A stretch of DNA of 64,000 nucleotides from NCBI RefSeq assembly GCF_039905635.1, contig NZ_CP157000.1, positions 1,550,001 to 1,614,000 of the forward strand. Reading direction: 5' to 3'. A model generated the notes under the pieces. The model ran no database searches. It was not told the DNA's origin and saw only the letters and a program-made list of their open reading frames with translations. The stretch comes from Microbacterium sp. ProA8. Its GTDB lineage: Bacteria; Actinomycetota; Actinomycetes; Actinomycetales; Microbacteriaceae. Below are positions 26,125 to 35,257 of the stretch, one piece after another. The stretch's first letter is position 1, and every line of letters starts with the position of its first letter. The position numbers and the translations under genes are program-made.

Positions 26125-27021
26125 ATGCCCTACCCCGCGGCACCCGATCGCGCCCGCGACCGGACCCACGCCCTGTCCGTCATGTGCGTGCTCGCCATCG
26201 CGAGCGTCGTCATCGCCATCCTCGGTGCCACGCCCGCACGCGTCAGCTCGAGCGAGCTCATGGGCGACGAGCGGACGCCCGGTGATGCCGCGTTCATCGC
26301 GAGCCATCGCGGCGGGGCCGCCACCGCGCCCGAGAACACCCTGCCCGCCGTCACCGCCGCGCTCGACGCCGGCTTCGAGTACGTCGAGGTCGACGTCGCC
26401 CTCACCGCCGATCGCCACCCGGTGCTGATGCACGACAAGTCCGTGGACCGCACCACCGACGGCCGCGGGCGCCTCGCCTCTCTCACGCTCGCCGAGGTGC
26501 GCGCGCTGGATGCGGGCTCCTGGTTCGACGCCGTCTACGCGGGGACCCCGGTGCCGACCTTCACCGAGTTCCTGGACGTGCTCGTCGCGGCCGATGCCCG
26601 GGCCATCGTGGAGCTGAAGGGCGGATGGGATGCCGCCGCCATCGACGCGGCGGTCGCCGAGGTCGCCGCCCGCAGTCTCGAGCGGCGCATCGTGTTCGCC
26701 AGCTTCGACGCTCGCACCCTCGCCCTGACCGCGGCGGAGTCGGAGGTGCTGTCGCGGCTGCTGATCCTGAAGCACCTGCCCTCCGACGTCGTGAGTGCGG
26801 TGGCCGAGTCCGGCGCGCGCGGCGTGGTGGTGAGCCGCAAGGCGGTGCTGGCGCGCCCGGGCATCGTCGACGAGCTGCACGCGGTGGGGGCGCGCGTCGT
26901 CGTGTACACGCTCAACAGCGACACGCAGTGGGATGCCGTCACCGCGCTCGGAGTCGACGGCATCGTGACCGACGACCCCCACACGCTCTCCGAGTGGCAG
27001 AGCGCCTACGCACGACCCTGA
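26125..27021 (+). CDS. secreted or membrane-anchored glycerophosphodiester phosphodiesterase
   Basis: 298-residue GDPD-family TIM barrel that hydrolyses glycerophosphodiesters to an alcohol and glycerol 3-phosphate. A signal or anchor helix occupies residues ~18-40. Catalytic features are ASHRGGAATAPENTLPAV with HRG (about residue 60) and EN, YVEVDVALTADRHPVLMHDKSVDRTTDG with the metal-binding E/D and His, and IVELKGG. GGAGG lies 9 nt before ATG 26125, favouring it over GTG 26095. TAGAGT at 26065-26070 is a plausible -10. Confidence 0.9.
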   Translation: MPYPAAPDRARDRTHALSVMCVLAIASVVIAILGATPARVSSSELMGDERTPGDAAFIASHRGGAATAPENTLPAVTAALDAGFEYVEVDVALTADRHPVLMHDKSVDRTTDGRGRLASLTLAEVRALDAGSWFDAVYAGTPVPTFTEFLDVLVAADARAIVELKGGWDAAAIDAAVAEVAARSLERRIVFASFDARTLALTAAESEVLSRLLILKHLPSDVVSAVAESGARGVVVSRKAVLARPGIVDELHAVGARVVVYTLNSDTQWDAVTALGVDGIVTDDPHTLSEWQSAYARP

Positions 27022-27023
27022 GC

Positions 27024-27062
27024 GCCGGCGACCTTGGTGCGCCGTGCGGCGTGGCCGCCGGC
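27024..27062 (+). terminator. probable terminator after the phosphodiesterase
   Basis: Outer 7-bp arms GCCGGCG (27024-27030) and CGCCGGC (27056-27062) enclose a smaller CGCC-GTGC-GGCG stem. No T run follows; the moderate confidence reflects that. Confidence 0.45.
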
Positions 27063-27127
27063 ATCCATTCGTCCTCGTCATTAGGGTCGGTATCGCGCAC
27101 CTGCGGGTGGCGCGAGAGGATGGTGAC

Positions 27128-27778
27128 GTGGGAACGGTCGAGCAGAGCCGGTGGAAGCGGGTCGCGGTCGGGTGCGTCGCGCTGGTCCTGCTCGCGTCGG
27201 TCGTCACGGGGTGCCGCCCCGAGCCCGCCGTCACTCCCTCCAGCAGCCCGTCGCCCTCGCCCACGATGAAGGACACGACGCCCGGGCCGTCGGTCTCGCC
27301 GATCGAGACCGAGGAGCCGCAGTCCTCGTTCGAGCTGCCCACCGCGTGCGAGCAGATCTACTCCGCGTCCATGCTCGCCGGGCTGCAGTCCGCCAATCCG
27401 CCTCTCAACGATCCCGGCGTCACGATGCTGTCCACCGAGAACGCCGAGCTGCTCGAGATCATCCACGGTGGCGCCCCGACGCTGCGGTGCTCGTGGGGGC
27501 AGCCCAGCGAGTACGGCCTGGCGACCAACGTGACCGAGATCGACGGCGGCCAGGCGACGGCCATCCTCGAGGCGCTGCCGGCTGCCGGATTCGGCTGCGA
27601 GGCGCTCGGCGACGGCACCGTGTGCCGCATCGAGCAGAGGGGCGTCACACTCGATGACGAGGAGTACACCCGCGGTGAGACGCACTACGTCGGCGACGGC
27701 GCGGTGGTGACCACGGCGTGGATCAACTTCGCGCCCGAGGGCTACACGGAAGACGTGGTCGCGACCCTCTGGGGTTGA
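27128..27778 (+). CDS. lipoprotein of unknown function
   Basis: 216-residue predicted lipoprotein. A short basic N-terminus (SRWKRV) is followed by a hydrophobic segment and the lipobox SVVTGC (lipidated Cys about residue 31), then a Ser/Pro/Thr-rich linker and a globular part with four further cysteines (TACEQ, LRCSW, GCEAL, TVCRI) that could form two disulphides. GTG 27128 has AGAGGA upstream, and TAGGGT near 27081 is a plausible -10. No family recognised. Confidence 0.8.
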   Translation: MGTVEQSRWKRVAVGCVALVLLASVVTGCRPEPAVTPSSSPSPSPTMKDTTPGPSVSPIETEEPQSSFELPTACEQIYSASMLAGLQSANPPLNDPGVTMLSTENAELLEIIHGGAPTLRCSWGQPSEYGLATNVTEIDGGQATAILEALPAAGFGCEALGDGTVCRIEQRGVTLDDEEYTRGETHYVGDGAVVTTAWINFAPEGYTEDVVATLWG

Positions 27779-27850
27779 GGCCCTCAGCCCCTTATCTCGA
27801 ATACGCATCCGTTCGGCGGGCCTACTTCCCCGGATGGGGGAGTCGTCCCG

Positions 27851-28038
27851 TAGAATGGCTCCAGGGAAGAACCACCGACGACGTCGCAGCTCGCAGAAGC
27901 GAGTGCCCGCGACCGCCGGCGGAGAGTCCCCGATCCCGCGTTCGCGACGGCGTTCGCGCCGCCCGCGGGAGCACGCACAACCATCGGTGTCATCCGATCT
28001 TCGCCGGTCCCGAGCCGGCACTCACGCTCAGGAGGAGC
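27851..28038 (+). promoter_or_regulatory. promoter and ~175-nt leader of the helicase gene
   Basis: TAGAAT at 27851-27856 is a good -10, implying a leader of about 175 nt before ATG 28039, long for this compact region. The leader has a small stem CTCGC-AGAA-GCGAG near 27889 and a direct repeat GCGTTCGCG at about 27939 and 27950. GGAGGAG precedes the start. I recognise no known riboswitch. Confidence 0.4.
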
Positions 28039-30192
28039 ATGCCGCCCACGGCAACCGCCCAGACGGCGCAGCGTCGCCGCAAGACCTCGTCCGCGCGTCG
28101 CGACGACGAGGCCCCCATCATCCCGATCCTCGCCCGCAAGGTGCGCGAGGTCGAGGCCAAGGCCCAGCGCGGAAAGCTCGGGCCGACCAACCGCGTCAAG
28201 TTCCAGGTCATCGCGTTCCTGGTGCGCGAAGAGCGCGCCCGGGTGAAGGGCGACACCGAGCTGACGGATGCCGCCCGCGCCGAGCTGCTGAAGCGGCTCG
28301 ACGGCGTCGCGACCATCCTCGCGAAGACCGCTGCCCGCGACACCTCTCTCATCCAGCTGCTCGAGGTCGATCAGGCCGCCTCGCCCGTCGCGCGCCGCAT
28401 GCGCCGCGACTGGCTGCTGGAGTCAGGCGCCGAGCTCGCCCCCGACGAGCTCATCATCACCGACGTCGCGCCCGTCTCGGCGCCGGTCGTGCCGGCCGCG
28501 CTCGTCGAGCGCCAGGTGGTGCCGCAGCAGGTGGTGGCGCGCCGCGAGGCGAACCCCTTCCTCGCGCCCGACCTCTCGGCTCGCCCCTCCAAAGAGACGC
28601 CGCGTCGGCGCCTGGACAGCTGGGAGCTCATGGGCCCGCTCTACAAGGCGTTCGAGACCGGCGCCGGCGGTGGCAGCGCCACCATGGACCTGCCGCCCGT
28701 CCCCGAGTTCGATCGGCTGTCGCCCAGGGGCCTCGAGGTCATGCCGCACCAGTCGCGGTTCCTCGAGTCCGTGCGCGCCGGTCACCGTGCCTTCCTCCTC
28801 GCCGACGAGCCGGGCCTCGGCAAGACGGCGGAGTCGGTGCTCGCGGCATCCGTCGCGGGCGCCTACCCGCTCCTCGCGGTCGTCCCGAACGTCGTGAAGA
28901 TGAACTGGGCGCGCGAGGTGGAGCGGTGGACGCCCCAGCGCCGCGCCACGGTGATCCAGGGCGACGGCGAGAACATCGACGCGTTCGCCGACGTGTTCAT
29001 CGTCAACTACGAGATCCTCGACCGCCACCTGTCATGGCTCAGCTCGATCGGGCTGAAGGGCATGGTCGTCGACGAGGCGCACTTCATCAAGAACCTCGGA
29101 TCGCAGCGGTCGCAGAACGTGCTCGCGCTGGCCACCCGCATCCGCGAGCAGGTGCGCGATCCGCTGCTGCTGGCCCTCACCGGCACGCCGCTCATCAACG
29201 ACGTCGAGGACTTCGACGCGATCTGGCGCTTCCTCGGATGGACCAACGGCGAGAAGCCCGGCCCGGTGCTGATGGAGAAGCTCGACGAGACTGGTCTGAC
29301 GCCGGCCGACAAGGCGTTCTATCCCGAGGCCCGCGACGCGGTCATCTCGATGGGCATCGTGCGGCGCAAGAAGAAGGATGTCGCGGCCGACCTTCCCGAC
29401 AAGCTCATCGCCGACCTCCCCGTGGAGCTCGACGACGAATTCGGCCGGTCGATCCGCCAGGCAGAGCGCGAACTCGGCGAGCGGCTCGCGGCGAAGTACC
29501 GTCGCATCATCCAGGCGCGTGGCGACCGGGGCCTCGCTCCCGGCGAGGTGGACGAGGACATCGTCCGGCTGGTCGCGCACAACGAGCTCGAGGAGTCGAA
29601 GGCCGCCGGCACGGGGTCGGAGAACGTCTTCACCATGGTGCGCAAGATCGGCCAGGCCAAGGCCCTGCTCGCCGCGGACTACGCGGTGCAGCTGCAGCGC
29701 TCGGTCGGCAAGGTCGTGTTCTTCGCCAAGCACATCGACGTCATGGACGCCGCCGAGGCGCACTTCGCCGCGGCGGGACTGAAGACGGTGTCGCTGCGCG
29801 GCGATCAGGCCACGGCCGCCCGCCAGCAGGCGATCGACGAGTTCAACAACGATCCCGCCGTCGGCATCGCAGTCTGCTCGCTGACCGCCGCCGGCGTCGG
29901 CGTGAACATGCAGGCGTCGTCGAACGTCGTGCTCGCCGAGCTGTCGTGGACGGCGGCCGAGCAGACGCAGGCGATCGACCGCGTGCACCGCATCGGTCAG
30001 GACGAGCCGGTCACCGCGTGGCGCATCATCGCGGCGCACACGATCGACACCAAGATCGCCGAGCTGATCGACTCGAAGCAGGGGCTCGCCGCACGGGCCC
30101 TCGACGGCGAGGCCGTCGATCCGCAGTCGAGCGACTCGGTGCAGCTGTCGGCGCTCATGCATGTGCTGCGGCAGGCGCTCGGCGCGGCGTAA
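28039..30192 (+). CDS. SNF2-family DNA-dependent ATPase/helicase
   Basis: 717-residue SNF2-type protein. After a basic, probably disordered start and a ~200-residue N-terminal region, the helicase core begins with MPHQSRFLESV (Q-motif area), LADEPGLGKTAES (Walker A, about residues 255-267), VVDEAHFIKN (Walker B, DEAH), LTGTPLIND (motif III). The C-terminal lobe has KVVFFAKHIDVMDA, VCSLTAAGVGVNMQASSNV and the SNF2 motif VI AIDRVHRIGQ. Such stand-alone SNF2 proteins remodel protein-DNA complexes; a repair role is likely but not demonstrated. ATG 28039 has GGAGGAG. Confidence 0.92.
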   Translation: MPPTATAQTAQRRRKTSSARRDDEAPIIPILARKVREVEAKAQRGKLGPTNRVKFQVIAFLVREERARVKGDTELTDAARAELLKRLDGVATILAKTAARDTSLIQLLEVDQAASPVARRMRRDWLLESGAELAPDELIITDVAPVSAPVVPAALVERQVVPQQVVARREANPFLAPDLSARPSKETPRRRLDSWELMGPLYKAFETGAGGGSATMDLPPVPEFDRLSPRGLEVMPHQSRFLESVRAGHRAFLLADEPGLGKTAESVLAASVAGAYPLLAVVPNVVKMNWAREVERWTPQRRATVIQGDGENIDAFADVFIVNYEILDRHLSWLSSIGLKGMVVDEAHFIKNLGSQRSQNVLALATRIREQVRDPLLLALTGTPLINDVEDFDAIWRFLGWTNGEKPGPVLMEKLDETGLTPADKAFYPEARDAVISMGIVRRKKKDVAADLPDKLIADLPVELDDEFGRSIRQAERELGERLAAKYRRIIQARGDRGLAPGEVDEDIVRLVAHNELEESKAAGTGSENVFTMVRKIGQAKALLAADYAVQLQRSVGKVVFFAKHIDVMDAAEAHFAAAGLKTVSLRGDQATAARQQAIDEFNNDPAVGIAVCSLTAAGVGVNMQASSNVVLAELSWTAAEQTQAIDRVHRIGQDEPVTAWRIIAAHTIDTKIAELIDSKQGLAARALDGEAVDPQSSDSVQLSALMHVLRQALGAA

Positions 30193-30205
30193 AGCCCGTA
30201 TCGGG

Positions 30206-30235
30206 GGAGGGCGGCGCGAATTCGCGCCGCCCTCC
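30206..30235. terminator. terminator after the SNF2 helicase
   Basis: A perfect 30-bp palindrome (two 15-base halves meeting at GAATTC), 14 bp after the helicase stop. In RNA it would form an ~13-bp GC stem with a tiny AATT loop, followed by GTCGTCT. Confidence 0.75.
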
Positions 30236-30343
30236 GTCGTCTCCGCGGACCCGCCAGGCGTGTGGCAGCCGGACGCGTCCGGCACTAATGTCGGGGGAGG
30301 CAGCGTCGCCGACTCTCTTCACCCGACAGCGAGGAACACAGCT

Positions 30344-31372
<1,029 letters not shown>

Positions 31373-31410
31373 CCCCAGCAGCTGCAACCTCAAGCCTCCC
31401 GACCTTGCAA

Positions 31411-31499
31411 CGTTTGCCGAGAACAGGTGTTCTGGCGAGCGCAGGGCGTTTCGGCATCCATCGTCCTGTGTGCGCCGGATCACCTGTTGTGGGCAAACG
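31411..31499. repeat. long palindrome family 1, copy A
   Basis: 89-bp imperfect hairpin. The outer ends CGTTTGCC (31411-31418) and GGCAAACG (31492-31499) pair perfectly, and arms GAACAGGTGTTCTGGCG / CGCCGGATCACCTGTT pair with a few mismatches around the loop GCGTTTCGGCATCCATCGT. It starts 38 bp after the pfkA stop and may also end that transcript. Confidence 0.85.
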
Positions 31500-31543
31500 G
31501 TCAGTCCTGACGGATGCCACGGACGCCGGCTCGCGGGCTGGCT

Positions 31544-31634
31544 CCGGTTGCCGGGAAAAGGTGTTCTGGCGGGGACAGGGCGTTTCGGCATCCGTCGTCC
31601 TGTGTGCGCCGGATCACCTGTTGTGGCCAACGGG
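31544..31634. repeat. long palindrome family 1, copy B
   Basis: About 91 bp, same orientation as copy A and 44 bp from it; the loop differs by a single base (GGCATCCGTCGT versus GGCATCCATCGT). The stop codon and last residues of the DUF559 gene (31614 onward) lie inside its right arm. Confidence 0.85.
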
Positions 31635-32519
31635 TCTCCGGTGCGCGCCCTGTGCGATGGCGGTGAGCACGGTGTCCAGCACCTGGTCCCAGTCGAAGAG
31701 GATCTGCTGATAGTCGAACCGGAGGACCACGTAACCGCGGGTGATGAGTCGGGCGTCCGCCGCGAGGTCACGGCGGCGATCCGCCGCGGAGCTGTGATGC
31801 GCGAACCCATCGATCTGAATGACCAGTGACTCGCCGATGAGGCCGTCCGCGGGATGGCCGTCGACCCAGACTTGCTGATTCACCGTCACTCCAGCGGCGC
31901 GCATTCCGTGCGTGAAGCGGGTCTCCAGGCCGGAATCCGAGAGAGAAGAGACCAGTACCGCGATCTCGGCTGCGGCGGCGCGACGCCACGCGACCCGCCG
32001 CAGCACCGCCGCGTCGGTGAGTCCCTTCTTGACTGCCGAGTCCCATACAGCGAGGGCGTCCCGTAGGGGCAGGCAGTGTGCGACGTGGAAAAGGACGTTC
32101 AGTATCGGCTCTTCTGTCATGTTCCTTCCCGTTGGTGCCGGACCCGTCGCCCAATGCAGGATGGAGCCATCGGATCCGTGCCGTGATGAGGTTCCCGGAA
32201 CAGCCACGTGAACAGGGTCAGCGCCGGCGGGCTCGAGGGGAGGTGGCATCCATAGTCCGAGCTGCGCAGCAGCGCTCACGCACGTCACGCGGCCACCGTG
32301 GGATGCGGCGACGACGCGCCTGCGATCGCACTCCGGCGTGACGAGCCAGGATCGGCGGACCCGGCGGAGATCGCCCGCGTCGACCGCAGCGGCGACCTCG
32401 TAGCGGCTGAAACCCGCCGCTCTGGCGTCGGAGCTGTGCGAAACACCATGCCTCCGACCGATCCACGAGATCAAAGCGCGACGACGAGCGACGAGATGCG
32501 TTTCGGTGATCTGCAGCAC
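31614..32519 (-). CDS. AbiEi-like/DUF559 (Vsr-fold) nuclease-like protein
   Basis: About 301 residues. The N-terminal ~90 residues resemble the AbiEi antitoxin-type winged helix seen in many actinobacterial proteins (GVSHSSDARAAGFSRYEVAAAVDAGDLRRVRRSWLVTP). The C-terminal ~90 residues are DUF559-like, a restriction-endonuclease/very-short-patch-repair fold: HPADGLIGESLVIQIDGFAHHSS, RRRDLAADARLITRGYVVLRFDYQQIL, containing the acidic D...Q-I-D and downstream residues expected of that fold. GTG 32519 is the longest start; GAGGGT ends 6 nt before it. Substrate and partner are unknown. It stands alone, flanked on both sides by copies of the same palindrome, and its last residues are encoded by copy B. 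Confidence 0.7.
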   Translation of the reverse strand: MLQITETHLVARRRALISWIGRRHGVSHSSDARAAGFSRYEVAAAVDAGDLRRVRRSWLVTPECDRRRVVAASHGGRVTCVSAAAQLGLWMPPPLEPAGADPVHVAVPGTSSRHGSDGSILHWATGPAPTGRNMTEEPILNVLFHVAHCLPLRDALAVWDSAVKKGLTDAAVLRRVAWRRAAAAEIAVLVSSLSDSGLETRFTHGMRAAGVTVNQQVWVDGHPADGLIGESLVIQIDGFAHHSSAADRRRDLAADARLITRGYVVLRFDYQQILFDWDQVLDTVLTAIAQGAHRRPVGHNR

Positions 32520-32633
32520 GCTCCGACCCTCGCGCTTCGCCCAGCCCTCAGACGCGCACAGCTCGGCATCCGTGGATGGAAGCCGGAGCCGACGGTGCTG
32601 TGGAGGAGCCGTTGTGGCTGACGCGGGTTGCTG

Positions 32634-32704
32634 AAAACAGGTGTTCTGGCGAGGACAGGCTGGCTTGACGGCTGTCGTCCTGTCTACGCCAGAACACCTG
32701 TTTT
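32634..32704. repeat. long palindrome family 1, copy C
   Basis: 71-bp hairpin with 26-base arms (32634-32659 and 32679-32704) pairing at 24 of 26 positions. The arms contain the same AACAGGTGTTCTGGCG as copies A and B; the loop is different (CTGGCTTGACGGCTGTCGT). Located upstream of the DUF559 gene, so the gene is bracketed by the family. Confidence 0.88.
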
Positions 32705-32781
32705 GGGCGAGGGGTGGGGGCTAACGGTCGAGCTCGACGACGACGGCAACGACGGCAACGACGACGACGGCGAGGCGACGG

Positions 32782-32814
32782 CGAACGGATGCCTCGGTCC
32801 GAGGCATCCGTTCG
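32782..32814. terminator. 16-bp hairpin of inverted GGATGCC motifs downstream of oligopeptidase B
   Basis: Perfect arms 32782-32797 (CGAACGGATGCCTCGG) and 32799-32814 with a single central T. Lies 120 bp beyond the minus-strand oligopeptidase stop. No T run in the minus direction that I can see. The remaining 32520-32933 stretch has no gene; it holds this hairpin, palindrome copy C and the hairpin at 32863. Confidence 0.6.
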
Positions 32815-32862
32815 CTCGGCGCAGGGGCGCTCGGCCGGCCAGCAGGACGTCTAGCCCGGCAT

Positions 32863-32910
32863 GTCCCACTGTGGTTCGCGTAGCCGACGCCGTGAGGCAC
32901 AAAGTGGGAC
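32863..32910. repeat. imperfect hairpin next to the oligopeptidase B stop
   Basis: GTCCCACT-GTG (32863-32873) pairs with CAC-aa-AGTGGGAC (32898-32910), with a 2-nt bulge and a 24-nt loop. Lies 24 bp beyond the minus-strand stop at 32934 and may be the proximal terminator of that gene. Confidence 0.55.
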
Positions 32911-32933
32911 GACGGCGCGAAAGCGGGACACGC

Positions 32934-35102
32934 TCAGGCGTCGGCGACGCCGAGCACGTCCAGCAGCCAGGCGAGCTCGAAGGCGCGCTCGCGCCAGGCG
33001 TTGTAGCGTCCGCTGACGCCGCCGTGGCCGGCGACCATCTCGCACTTGAGCAGAGCGTCGGCGCCCACTTCGCGCAGGCGCGCCACCCACTTCGCCGGCT
33101 CGACGTACAGCACGCGGGTGTCGTTGAGCGACGTGACGGCGAGGATGCGGGGGTACTCGGCATCCGTCCGCACGTTCTCGTACGGCGAGTACGACTTCAT
33201 GTAGGCGTAGACGTCGGCGTTGTGCAGCGGGTCGCCCCACTCGTCCCATTCGATGACCGTGAGCGGCAGCGACGGGTCGAGGATCGTGGTGAGCGCGTCG
33301 ACGAACGGCACGTCGGCGAGGATCCCGGCGAAGAGCTCGGGCGCGAGGTTCGCGACGGCGCCCATGAGCAGCCCACCCGCCGAGCCGCCCTCGGCGACGA
33401 GGCGATCGGGCGTCGTGTAGCCGTGGTCGATCAGGTGCAGGGCGCAGTCCACGAAGTCCGTGAAGGTGTTGCGCTTGCTGAGCAGCTTGCCGTCCTCGTA
33501 CCACTGGCGGCCCATCTCGCCGCCGCCGCGCACGTGCGCCACCGCGAACACGACGCCCCGGTCGAGCTCCGACAGGCGGGCGACGGAGAAGCCGGGCTCG
33601 ATCGAGTGCTCGTACGACCCGTAGCCGTACAGGTGCACCGGCCGCGGCGCGGCGCCGGCGTCGCCGAACGACCGCTTGTACACCAGCGAGATCGGGACCT
33701 GCGTGCCGTCCTGCGCGGTCGCCCAGACCCGCTCCTGGGCGTACTCCGACGGCTCGTACCCGCCGAGCACCGGCTGGCGCTTGCGCAGGTGCAGCTCGCG
33801 GGTCGCGACGTCGAGGTCGTACACGGTGCCGGGCGTGACGAAGGAGCCGTAGCCCAGCCGCAGCAGCGGGGGAGCCCACTCCGGGTTGCCGCCGGTGCCC
33901 ACGGAGTACAGCGGCTCGTCGAAGACGATCTCGCTGACCTCGTCGGTCGAGTAGTCGAGCATGCCGAGGCGGGCGAGACCACCGCGGCGGTAGCCGACCA
34001 CGCCCCAGTCGCGGAACGTCGACACGCCCAGCAGACGCTCGCCGGGACGGTGGGGGATCACGACCGCACGCTCTCCGGACGGGTCGGATGCCGCCACCCG
34101 CACCAGCTCGAAGTCCAGGGCGCCGTCGTTGTGGAGGATGAATAGCACGTCCTCGCCGTCGACGACCGCATGCTCGGAGTCGTACTCGACCCCTTCGGTG
34201 CGCGGCCACACGACGCGCGGCTCGCCGCGCAGGTCGTCGGCATCCAGCAGCCATTCTTCGGAGGTGATCGACGACCCGAGTCCGATCACCAGGAAGCGGT
34301 CGCTGCGCGTGAAGCCCGCGCCGACCCAGAATTTCTCGTCGGGCTCGTGGAAGAGCTTCGCGTCGTCGGCGACCGCCGTGCCCAGCTCGTGCAGCCACAC
34401 GGTGTCGGGGCGCCACGCGTCGTCGACGGTCGTGTAGACGATGAAGCGGCCGTCGGGCGAGAAGGTCGCGCCGGCGAACGTGTCGGGGATCTCATCGGCC
34501 AGCTGCTCGCCGGTTGAGAGATCGCGCACGCGCACCGTGTAGCGCTCGTCGCCGGCCACATCCACGCCGTAGAGCATGAGGGTGCCGTCGTTCGAGACCT
34601 CGAAGCTGCCGAGCGAGAAGAACTCGTGACCATCCGCCTCGATGTTGCCGTCGAGCAGGACCTGCTCGCCGGGCACCTCGACGTCGGGGGAGAGCTCGGG
34701 CGGCGTCCAGTCGTCGGGCGAGGCGAGCGGCGCGCGGCACTGGATGCCGTACTGCTTGCCCTCGACCGTGCGGCCGTAGTACCACCAGTCGCCGCGGCGC
34801 GTCGGCACCGACAGGTCGGTCTCGAGCGTCCGGCCCTTGATCTCGCCGAAGATCCGCTCGCGGAGGCCCTCCAGATGGGCGGTGCGCTGCTGCGTGTAGG
34901 CGTTCTCGGCCTCGAGGTGGGCGATGACCGCCGCGTCCTCCTTCTCGCGGAACCACTCGTAGCGGTCCTCGACGTCGTCGCCGTGGTGCGAGCGCACGGT
35001 GATTCTGCTGTCGGCGACCGGAGGGATACTGCTGTCGGCGAGCGGGGGACGGATGCCGGCGGCCGGGGTGGACGCGGCGGGTACGGAGTCGCTGAGAGTC
35101 AC
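32934..35102 (-). CDS. ptrB: S9 family oligopeptidase B
   Basis: 722-residue cytoplasmic serine peptidase of the prolyl-oligopeptidase clan (S9A) that cuts short peptides after basic residues. An N-terminal segment (DRYEWFREKEDAAVIAHLEAENAYT) precedes a beta-propeller, then the hydrolase domain from about residue 450. The catalytic triad reads Ser574 in EGGSAGGLLMG, Asp661 in NDTRV and His693 in GHGG; GRQWYEDGKLLSKRNTFTDF is also characteristic. GTG 35102 has no ribosome binding site and TAGCGT ends 6 nt before it, so the transcript is probably leaderless. Divergent from pit. Confidence 0.94.
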   Translation of the reverse strand: MTLSDSVPAASTPAAGIRPPLADSSIPPVADSRITVRSHHGDDVEDRYEWFREKEDAAVIAHLEAENAYTQQRTAHLEGLRERIFGEIKGRTLETDLSVPTRRGDWWYYGRTVEGKQYGIQCRAPLASPDDWTPPELSPDVEVPGEQVLLDGNIEADGHEFFSLGSFEVSNDGTLMLYGVDVAGDERYTVRVRDLSTGEQLADEIPDTFAGATFSPDGRFIVYTTVDDAWRPDTVWLHELGTAVADDAKLFHEPDEKFWVGAGFTRSDRFLVIGLGSSITSEEWLLDADDLRGEPRVVWPRTEGVEYDSEHAVVDGEDVLFILHNDGALDFELVRVAASDPSGERAVVIPHRPGERLLGVSTFRDWGVVGYRRGGLARLGMLDYSTDEVSEIVFDEPLYSVGTGGNPEWAPPLLRLGYGSFVTPGTVYDLDVATRELHLRKRQPVLGGYEPSEYAQERVWATAQDGTQVPISLVYKRSFGDAGAAPRPVHLYGYGSYEHSIEPGFSVARLSELDRGVVFAVAHVRGGGEMGRQWYEDGKLLSKRNTFTDFVDCALHLIDHGYTTPDRLVAEGGSAGGLLMGAVANLAPELFAGILADVPFVDALTTILDPSLPLTVIEWDEWGDPLHNADVYAYMKSYSPYENVRTDAEYPRILAVTSLNDTRVLYVEPAKWVARLREVGADALLKCEMVAGHGGVSGRYNAWRERAFELAWLLDVLGVADA

Positions 35103-35126
35103 CGTTCCACGCTAGTCGCCTCCGAG

Positions 35127-35154
35127 TTGACCGTCAGGGTCGCCGATGTAGGAT
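35127..35154 (+). promoter_or_regulatory. sigma-70-type promoter of the phosphate transporter
   Basis: -35 TTGACC (35127-35132), 16-bp spacer, -10 TAGGAT (35149-35154); transcription would begin near 35161, giving a ~97-nt leader before GTG 35258. It lies just outside the divergent oligopeptidase B -10 (TAGCGT, 35109-35114 on the other strand). Confidence 0.65.
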
Positions 35155-35257
35155 TCTTCTGGCCGGTTGCCGGTTCCTGAATTCTTGGTGAACTGTTCGT
35201 TCGTCGCGCCGATCCCGTCGGCACCATCTCTCCACTCCTCCTCACCGAAAGCGAACG

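Noticed and set aside
27857..28038. Helicase leader as a known riboswitch or structural RNA
   Set aside because: No recognisable riboswitch, 6S, tmRNA or SRP core; kept only as an unexplained leader.
31411..31634. Copies A and B as a two-repeat CRISPR array
   Set aside because: Units are long palindromes with conserved loops and a 44-bp gap; no cas genes and no spacer pattern.
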